Assembly: GCF_020829445.1 (NCBI RefSeq)
Contig: NZ_JAIVFV010000005.1
Location: forward strand, 28,116-92,115
Reading direction: 5' to 3'
From: Nostoc sp. CHAB 5836
GTDB taxonomy: Bacteria > Cyanobacteriota > Cyanobacteriia > Cyanobacteriales > Nostocaceae
DNA: 64,000 nucleotides
Shown piece after piece: positions 55,201-62,500 of this stretch (position 1 is its first letter; the number at the start of each line of letters is the position of its first letter). Under the pieces are notes generated by a model. The model saw only the letters and a list, made by a program, of their open reading frames with translations. It had not been told where the DNA came from and searched no databases. Made by a program: the position numbers and the translations under genes.

Positions 55201-57515
55201 TCGCTCTAGCTTTGCAGGATGGACATCAAGTCACATTATCCAGCCCTGAATATGCTGATACGGCTCCTTTATTTAGTAGCCCAGGTGTAACTCCAACTCT
55301 CGCAGCGATCGAGACTAACGGACATAAAAAATCGACCCCAGAAATTAACGTTGTGACTGCGAATATCATCACTCAAACAGAGCAACAGATGAATCCTGTT
55401 ACCCTGTCACAACCAGCCCAGGAATCTAAGATGCAACCAACACCAGAAAAACTGACAAATTATCAACAACTTTTAGCAAGTTTAGAATACCTCCTGACAC
55501 AGTTCCAGGAAAATCAAGCCGAGAATTTACAAGTTCACGGTACTTATCTCAACCATCAGATGGAATATGCCAAAGCGTTTTTCCAACTGATGCAGCAGCA
55601 GAATTCCTTATTAAGTGAGAGTAAATCAACAGCCGAAACTGCCAAAATGAAGCTAGTTGTCATGGAAAGCTTAGAGCGTAGCATGATGCAGTTTCATTCT
55701 CAACAAGGTGAAACCCTACGCATCCATGAACAATATCTTCAAGAGCAGTTGGAATATACTAAAAACTTTTTCCAACTCATCCAGCAAGAGTATTCTCAAA
55801 TCATCTCTGGTGAGGGAGCAACCCAACTAACAGAGAAACTCAGCAATTTCACTCCGTTCACCACAGAAACAACTGTAACTGATGCACCCGTACCTCCTAC
55901 TACCAAGATAGTAGAAAGCCAGCCTTTGCTTGTAACTGAGCCTGTAGTTGAAACTTCCTACTCTCCACTTCCCACTCCCCACTTCGCCACTGTGGAGACA
56001 GTAGAGCCTGTAGTCGCGCCACCTGTCCCAGTAGTAGAACCTCAAGCTGAGGTTGTAGTCAAAATTAGCTCACCCCCAGTCAACGAAGTTGTTGCATTTA
56101 TCCCAGAAGCAGCACCCACAACTGCTGCAACTATCGATATTGTTGACTTAGATAAAAACCTGTTAGCCATTACCAGTGATAAGACCGGCTACCCAGTCGA
56201 GATGCTGGAAATGGACATGGACATGGAGGCGGACTTAGGAATTGACTCCATCAAACGGGTAGAAATCTTAGGGGCGCTACAAGAAATGTACCCCAGCCTA
56301 CCCAAGCCCAATTTGGAAGAACTCTCAGAAAAACGCACCATCGGTCAAGTTGTAGAGTATCTGCAATCCCAGGCTTCCAGAAGTGTTTTTGTAGAAATTG
56401 CAATTCACGAAGTCGAGACTGCACCAGTAGTTGAAGTAGTTACTGCACCGGAACCAAGCGTAGTTGTCGCATTCAACCCAGAACCCACCGTAACTGATGA
56501 ATTTGCCAACTTAGGCCAAACTCTACTAGCCATCACCAGCGATAAAACCGGCTATCCAGTGGAGATGCTGGAACTGGAAATGGACATGGAAGCCGACTTG
56601 GGAATTGATTCCATCAAACGGGTAGAAATCTTAGGGGCGATGCAAGAAACGTACCCCAACTTACCCAAACCAAATATCGAAGAACTCGGAGAACTCCGCA
56701 CCATCGGTCAAATAGTCGATTACCTACAGCAGTTAGCTGGAGGTGAAAAAAAAAAGTCTGAACCTGAGTTTGTCCAACAGCCACCGGAATTAGAGCATAA
56801 TATCCAGCGCCATCCCGTCAAACTCAGAAGCCTACCACAGCCAGATTATTTGGATTTCACCTTACCAGAAGGACACATCGGTTTAATCACCGATGATGGT
56901 TCCCTCACCACTTATAAATTAGCTGAATCCCTAATAGAGAAAGGCTGGAAAGTAGTAATTATCAGCTTCCCCCAATCGCTCATCGCCCAACAAGCGCCCT
57001 TACCCACAGGAGTAACCCGCGTCACCTTAGCAAACTTGAGTGAAGAACATCTCCAACAACAACTACAAGCGATCGCATCTCACTGTGGAACCATTGGAGC
57101 CTTCATCCATCTACATCCACTGTTTGTAGGAAATCACACCGGAAGTATTTCCTATAACGAATCAGAAAAGGCGATCGTCAAGCACGTATTTTTGATAGCG
57201 AAACACCTCAAACCCTCCCTCAACGAAGCCGCAAAGCATGGACGTAGTTGTTTTTGCACAGTAGCTCATCTCGATGGAGCCTTCGGTTTAGAGTACAAAG
57301 TCAACTTCGGGGCGATCGCTGCTGGTTTATTCGGATTAAGCAAAACCCTGAGATGGGAATGGCCAAAAGTATTTACTCGTGCGATCGACCTCAGCCCTAG
57401 ACTTGACGCCAAACAGTCAGTACAAAACATCATCGCCGAACTTCATGACCCCAACCTTTATATAAGTGAAGTTGGCTACGGCTCACAAGGACGAGTCACC
57501 ATAATCGCCGATTAA
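52209..57515 (+). CDS. hglE: Heterocyst glycolipid synthase-type polyketide synthase HglE: KS-AT-ACP-ACP-KR(N half)
   Basis: The 1768-residue protein follows the PfaA/HglE plan. KS (about 52-480) has Cys256 in DAACASSFGA, His391 in EAHGTGT and His431 in KSQIGHTKAAAG. AT (about 625-920) has Ser728 in GHSFGEL. A linker follows with a duplicated 45-residue helical segment (about 1085-1200; FHSQQGETLRIHEQYLQEQL). Two ACPs have Ser1347 and Ser1468 in DLGIDSIKR. The last part (about 1545-1768, LPEGHIGLITDDGSLTTYKL) is only the N-terminal structural half of a KR; it ends at VTIIAD. The catalytic KR half is on the next gene. It would build the long acyl chain of heterocyst glycolipids; the ACPs need a phosphopantetheine group. 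Confidence 0.88.
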   Translation: MSAYSIDTALAELESLINNCEKAVMRSIEEKNMKSDKSDKSVSINKINRQLQHNSIAIVGMASLLPKARNLQEYWQNIVNKIDCITDVPSTHWSVEDYYDPNPRTTEDKTYCKRGGFLPEVDFNPMEFGIPPSILEVTDVSQLLSLVVAKEAMEDAGYGEKREFSRETVGVILGVAMAKQLGMPLSARLEYPIWEKALKSSGLSDEDTQKIVEKIKSAYVKWDENAFPGMLANVVAGRIANRLNFGGMNCVVDAACASSFGALKMAISELVEHRSDMMLTGGVDTDNTIMAYISFSKTPAVSPSENVKPFDAKSDGMMLGEGIGMIVLKRLEDAERDNDKIYAVIKGIGTSSDGRYKSIYAPRKEGQIKALERAYEDAGFSPATVGLMEAHGTGTMAGDPTEFGSLKDFFDGHDHKKQHIALGSVKSQIGHTKAAAGAASLIKTALALHHKVLPPTINITEPNPKLNIKNSSFYLNTETRPWIRPEGEAPRRAGVSSFGFGGTNYHVVLEEYEADQNDAYRLHSGASEVLLFAPTVEQLLSKSEEILGKLRSPDAVTHYAQLVKECKSPQIPLSAPRFGFVAENLEEACKLLQTSIDWLKLKGSAASWEHPQGIYYRASGMELGGKVVSLFSGQGSQYLEMGRELVMNFPLMRRLHGYMDSLLLKDNLQPLSEIVFPHPVFEEAEKNVQIAALQRTEYAQPAIGVLSAGMYSILQQAGFKSDFVAGHSFGELTALWAAGVLSTEDYLFLVKARGQAMAAPEDPDHDAGSMLAVKEDISKVEAVIRHFPQVAIANQNSPTQFVLAGPTAEIAKVREALHEKGYTAVLLPVSAAFHTPLIAFAQKSFAIATKSVKFQSPKIPVYSNVTSKQYPKEAQGIQKILETHLSNSVLFKQEIENIYAAGGTCFVEFGPRRILSNLVKEILGDRPHITVSLNPSTQKNSDRSLREAVVQLRVIGLTLNHLDPYQLPQTIPPIETKKTLNVRLNGINYRSQKTKNAFALALQDGHQVTLSSPEYADTAPLFSSPGVTPTLAAIETNGHKKSTPEINVVTANIITQTEQQMNPVTLSQPAQESKMQPTPEKLTNYQQLLASLEYLLTQFQENQAENLQVHGTYLNHQMEYAKAFFQLMQQQNSLLSESKSTAETAKMKLVVMESLERSMMQFHSQQGETLRIHEQYLQEQLEYTKNFFQLIQQEYSQIISGEGATQLTEKLSNFTPFTTETTVTDAPVPPTTKIVESQPLLVTEPVVETSYSPLPTPHFATVETVEPVVAPPVPVVEPQAEVVVKISSPPVNEVVAFIPEAAPTTAATIDIVDLDKNLLAITSDKTGYPVEMLEMDMDMEADLGIDSIKRVEILGALQEMYPSLPKPNLEELSEKRTIGQVVEYLQSQASRSVFVEIAIHEVETAPVVEVVTAPEPSVVVAFNPEPTVTDEFANLGQTLLAITSDKTGYPVEMLELEMDMEADLGIDSIKRVEILGAMQETYPNLPKPNIEELGELRTIGQIVDYLQQLAGGEKKKSEPEFVQQPPELEHNIQRHPVKLRSLPQPDYLDFTLPEGHIGLITDDGSLTTYKLAESLIEKGWKVVIISFPQSLIAQQAPLPTGVTRVTLANLSEEHLQQQLQAIASHCGTIGAFIHLHPLFVGNHTGSISYNESEKAIVKHVFLIAKHLKPSLNEAAKHGRSCFCTVAHLDGAFGLEYKVNFGAIAAGLFGLSKTLRWEWPKVFTRAIDLSPRLDAKQSVQNIIAELHDPNLYISEVGYGSQGRVTIIAD

Positions 57516-57613
57516 CCTCTTCTCTCTGCGCTCTCTGCGTCTCTGTGGTTCGTAAAAAAAACCGCAGAGGCGCAGAGGACACAGAGGAATTACGAATTAA
57601 TATCAGAGGATTT
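57516..57613 (+). repeat. Inverted repeat module separating the two halves of the KR
   Basis: The spacer is CTCTGCGTCTCTGTGGTTCG followed, after a run of A, by AACCGCAGAGGCGCAGAGGA, that is, two inverted copies of the module shared by families 2 and 3. AGAGGA before ATG 57614 is a suitable Shine-Dalgarno. Confidence 0.8.
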
Positions 57614-59320
57614 ATGATACAAACAGCCCCATCATCAGTCTTTGTCGTGAGCGGCGGTGCAAAAGGGATTACAGCTGAGTGTACTATCAGATTAGCCCAA
57701 CAGCAACCCTGCAAATTCATCCTCCTCGGTCGCTCCGAACTATTAGAAACCGAACCAAATTATGCTCAAAATTCTGACGACTCCGCATTGAAAAAATGCA
57801 TCATGGAAAATCTTCTTTCCCAAGGAGAGAAGCCCACACCTATGAATGTGCAAAAAATATATAACAAAATAACCTCCAGCCGCGAGATTAAAAAGACTCT
57901 AGCAGCAATTGAAAAAACCGGAGCTAAAGCAGAATATATCAGCGTCGATGTTACAGATACACAAGCTTTACAAGAAAAGCTGGCTAATGTTGGGTCGATT
58001 ACCGGAATCATCCACGGCGCGGGAAACTTAGCTGATAAGTTAATTGAAAAGAAAACAGAAGAGGATTTTGAAAAAGTTTACACCGCTAAAGTTCAAGGTT
58101 TAGAAAACCTGCTGGCTTGCGTCAATCCTAATGAACTTCAACATTTAGTTTTGTTTTCTTCCGTCACCGGCTTTTACGGAAATCCTGGACAATCTGATTA
58201 TGCGATCGCCAATGAAATTCTGAACAAATCAGCCCATATATTTAAGCAAAGCTATCCCTCATGTCATGTAGTCGCCATCAACTGGGGCGCTTGGGATAGT
58301 GGGATGGTGACAGCAGAATTAAAGAAGATTTTTCAAGAGCGAAAAATCGAAATAATTCCCATTGCAGTTGGGGCGCAAATGCTCGTAAAAGAAATGGATA
58401 ATACCAATCACGCAACCGCACAAGTTGTTATTGGTAGTCCACTCGTTCCAATGGCTACAGAGCTAGATTCCGAACTACGAACCCATCGTATTCGTCGCCA
58501 AATGACATTGGAGGCTAATCCATTTTTACACGATCATACGATTGCTGGTTCTCCAGTTTTACCAGCAACTTGTGCAATGACCTGGATTATTAATGCTTGT
58601 GAACAATTATATCCCGGTTATCGGTTGTTTTATTACCAAGATTTCAAAGTTTTGAAGGGAATTACTTTCAATGAGACATTAGCAAATGAACACATTTTAG
58701 AAATCGAAGAAATTTCCAAGGTTAATCTTGAAAGAATCGAACTTAAAGCCAAAATTTCGAGTAAAAACCCTGAAGGGAGAATCCATTTTCATTTTAGCGC
58801 TCAACTTAATCTCCAGCGAGAAATCCCAGATGTACCCATTTATGAATCTCTCAATCTCGAAGAAGATAATATCATCACCGCTACAGGAAAAGATTTTTAC
58901 CAAAATGGGGGAGACACATTATTTCACGGCCCCGGTTTTCAAGAAATCAAAAGAGTTTTAAACATCAGTCCCGAAAAAATTACCACAGAATGTCTTTGGC
59001 CAGAACTCACCGCCCAACAACAAGGACAATTCCCCGTTCAATGGGTAAATCCTTACACGACTGACTTGAGTATGCACGCCTTATGGGTTTGGACACAACA
59101 CTTTCATGAAGAAGGTTGTTTACCTGGAAAAGTAGAAAAATTTGAACAGTTTGAAGTAATACCACATAACGAAACTTTTTACGTTTCTTGTGAAGTAATA
59201 GCTAAGACAGCGAGTAGTGCGATCGCAAATTTTATTATACACGATCGTCAGGGTAAAATATACTCACGAATGCTCGGCGCTCATGCGATTATTTGGTCGA
59301 TGAAATTGCTTAGAAGCTAG
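57614..59320 (+). CDS. Polyketide synthase subunit: KR catalytic half - DH
   Basis: From ATG 57614 the 568-residue protein begins with the NADPH-binding part of a KR (SSVFVVSGGAKGITAECTIRLAQQ, ILLGRSELL), GIIHGAGNLADKLIEKK and the catalytic Ser/Tyr block LFSSVTGFYGNPGQSDYAIAN (Tyr196). A double-hotdog DH follows, with His308 in the HTIAGSPVLP (HxxxGxxxxP) motif and a second block DLSMHALWVW with the Asp. Together with the end of HglE it completes KS-AT-ACP-ACP-KR-DH, the PfaA order. An ORF from 57545 would add 23 repeat-encoded residues and is not preferred. Confidence 0.85.
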   Translation: MIQTAPSSVFVVSGGAKGITAECTIRLAQQQPCKFILLGRSELLETEPNYAQNSDDSALKKCIMENLLSQGEKPTPMNVQKIYNKITSSREIKKTLAAIEKTGAKAEYISVDVTDTQALQEKLANVGSITGIIHGAGNLADKLIEKKTEEDFEKVYTAKVQGLENLLACVNPNELQHLVLFSSVTGFYGNPGQSDYAIANEILNKSAHIFKQSYPSCHVVAINWGAWDSGMVTAELKKIFQERKIEIIPIAVGAQMLVKEMDNTNHATAQVVIGSPLVPMATELDSELRTHRIRRQMTLEANPFLHDHTIAGSPVLPATCAMTWIINACEQLYPGYRLFYYQDFKVLKGITFNETLANEHILEIEEISKVNLERIELKAKISSKNPEGRIHFHFSAQLNLQREIPDVPIYESLNLEEDNIITATGKDFYQNGGDTLFHGPGFQEIKRVLNISPEKITTECLWPELTAQQQGQFPVQWVNPYTTDLSMHALWVWTQHFHEEGCLPGKVEKFEQFEVIPHNETFYVSCEVIAKTASSAIANFIIHDRQGKIYSRMLGAHAIIWSMKLLRS

Positions 59321-59404
59321 TGGGGAATTGAGGGGTGAAATTTAAACGCAAAGGGGCGCAGAGGGAAGCGCAAAGGTTCGCAGAGAATTGGCTAGAAATC
59401 TTGT
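59318..59404. repeat. Family 4 repeat between the PKS genes
   Basis: It starts at the stop codon region (AGTGGGGAATTGAGGGGTG) and has AATTTAAACGCAAAGGGGCG and GGAAGCGCAAAGGTTCGCAG, as at 47956. Confidence 0.75.
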
Positions 59405-59552
59405 ACTAAGCAATAAAGTCTTTACTGCAAACTATCAAAGCTAGCTGAATCTTAGGATTCCTATTACTTATCACTTTAAAGTTTGGGGAACGGCGTAAAT
59501 CCTATTTGTTAATTATCTCTTGCTAAATACCCAAACTCGGAGCATATCAGTA

Positions 59553-62500
59553 GTGGAAAAAATAGCCATCATCGCATTATCATGCCTATTTCCCGATGCT
59601 AAAAATCCTGACGAATACTGGCAGAACATCGTTAATCAAAAAGATTCAACATCCTCTGCAACCGTCGAGGAAATCGGAGTAGATCCGACAATCTTTCACA
59701 ATCCAGTTAAAGGTACACCAGACAAAACCTATTCTATCAAAGGCGGATACATCCGCAACTTTCAGTTTAATCCATCTGAATACAATCTACCATCAGAATT
59801 TGTTGCTGGTTTAGATAACACCTTCAAATGGTCATTGTATGCAGCTAAACAAGCAATTGTACAGAGTGGTTATTGGGGTAATCAAAATTTCCTGGCAAAA
59901 TGCGGCGTAATTTTAGGTAATTTGTCATTCCCAACAAAATTATCTAACCAGGTATTCTCTCCAATTTACCAGCAATCTATCACCCCTGCTGTCAGAGAAC
60001 TTTTGCAATATGAAGACTTTGATTTAGCTGCTTTTCCAAGTGAAACTAAATCGTCTTTATATAATGCGATGATATCTGGCTTGCCAGCATCTATCGTTGC
60101 TCAAGCTTTCTCTCTATCCCAGGTTAATTTATGTCTGGATGCTGCTTGTTCGTCATCATTTTATGCTATTAAATTAGCATCTCATTACTTATGGTCACAC
60201 AAAGCTGATGTCATGTTAGCTGGAGCCATCAGTTGTGCTGATTCTCTATTCGTGCGGATGCTATTTTCCGGTGTTCAAGGATATCCAGAAAATGGTATCA
60301 GCCGTCCCTTAGATAAGTCATCTAGAGGATTAATCCCCGCCGATGGTGTTGGGATGGTGATGCTGAAGAGATATTCAGATGCCGTTAGAGATGGCGATAA
60401 TATTCTTGCTATCATTTGCGGTAATGGCCTCTCCAATGATGGCAAGGGCAAACATTTATTGAGTCCGAATTCTAAAGGACAAGTTTTAGCTTTTGAACGA
60501 GCCTATAATGAGGCAAACTTTAGTCCCAAAACCATCGATTATTTAGAGTGTCACGCCACCGGCACGTTGCTAGGAGATACAACCGAATTTAACTCTATAG
60601 AAACATTCTTTGGTGAACATCAAGCTGCGCCTCTGGTGGGTTCTGCTAAGGCAAATACAGGTCACTTGCTAACTGCGGCTGGCATGGTTGGCTTGACTAA
60701 AGTTATTTTGAGTATGTCTCATGGTATAATTCCAGCAACCATGAATGTTTCTGAATCTTTAGCTTCGGAAAATAGTACAATTCCTGCCGATAAAATTGTT
60801 AGAACAGCTACAGTATGGCCCAATAAGAACGCACCAATTAAACGGGCTGCTATTAGCGCTTTTGGATTTGGTGGTACTAATTCCCATCTGATTTTAGAAC
60901 AAGGAAATACAACAGAATCAGTTGAATCAACTCCACCTGTTCCACCTACCAAAGTCGCCATTGTTGGCATGGATGCCTTTTTTGGTAACTGCAATGGGTT
61001 AGATGCTTTTGAACGCAGCATTTATAATGGAACACAGCATTTTACTTCTCTACCGCCTCAAAGATGGCACGGTATAGAAAATCAAGAAAATGTTCTGAAA
61101 GAGTACGGTTTAGCAGATGGAAAAGCACCAGTTGGGGCATATATCAAAGATTTTGAAATCGATACTTTATCGTGCAAAATCCCACCGAATGAAATAGAGA
61201 AATTAAACCCACAACAATTGTTGCTCCTCAAGGTTAGCGATCGCGCCGTCAAAGATGCGAAACTACAGGAGGGTAGCAATGTGGCGGTTATAGTCGCCGC
61301 CGAGACAGAATTCTCTGTGCATCAGCTACAGCAAAGATGGAATCTATCTTGGCAAGTTAAGGATGGCTTACTCAACCAAGGAATTTCTCTACCTGCGCAA
61401 CAGCTTTCCCAACTCGAAACCATCATCAAAGATAGCATTCACCAACCAGTAGAAATCGGCGAATATGTAAGTCATATCGCCAACATCATGGCGAGTCGAA
61501 TTTCGGCTTTATGGAATTTCACTGGCCCTGCATTCACCGTCAGCGCTGGTGAAAATTCTGCCCTCAAAGCCTTGGAAGTTGCCCAAATGCTACTCGCTAC
61601 GGGAGAAGTAGATGCGGTGGTTGTGGGTGCGGTAGATTTGGCTGGTGGTGTGGAAAATGTCTTATTCCGCAGCCAATTTGCCCCAATTAATACGGGTGTG
61701 AATACGTTGGGTTATGACCAACAAGCTAATGGCTGGACGGTTGGCGAAGGTGCTGGTGCTGTCGTCCTCAAGCGCTACGAAGCTGCGAAGGAAGATAATG
61801 AACGCATCTATGCAGTAATTGATGCCATGAGTTTTGCACAAGGTAATTCTACTTTGAGTGACGCTTTGGTAAAACCTGATGCTTCAGCCATCAGTAATGT
61901 CTGCAAACAAGCCTTCGAGATGGCAGATATTCAACCCACAGAGGTTAACTATGTGGAAGTCTTCGGTAGTGGCGTTCCCCAAGAAGATGAAGCCGAAATC
62001 ACAGGTTTACTGCAAGCTTATCCGAAGGTGGGTAATGGTTTGCATTGTGCATTGGGTAGCGTCAAAGCCAATATCGGCCACACCTATACAGCATCGGGAA
62101 TTGCTAGCTTAATCAAAACCGCTCTCTGTCTTTATTACAGGTATATTCCCGCCACACCCAAATGGTCTGGTGTCAAAACACCGCAAGTATGGTCAGGTAG
62201 CCCTTTCTATGTGGCGATGGAATCAAGACCTTGGTTTGTCGATAAAGGCGGCACACGCAGAATAGCAGCAATTAATAGCATGGGTATAGATGGCAGTTAC
62301 GCCCATTTAATCTTATCGGAGGAACCCAGCCAAGAGGAGCGGGACAACAGATATTTACAACAAATGCCTTTTCATCTGTTTCCGATTGCAGTTAGCGATC
62401 GCACCACTATCCCCGATCTTCTCAACAATCTCCAGCATACCATAGAAGCGAGTTCTTCTTTATTAGCTACCGCCAGCCAAACATTCGCTACCTTTGAACA

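Noticed and set aside
56100..56740. The two near-identical ACP segments as a recent duplication anomaly
   Set aside because: Tandem ACPs are the rule in PfaA/HglE synthases.
57545..57613. Upstream extension of the KR-DH gene
   Set aside because: The extra 23 residues come from the inverted repeat module, and ATG 57614 has a better Shine-Dalgarno and fits the KR start.
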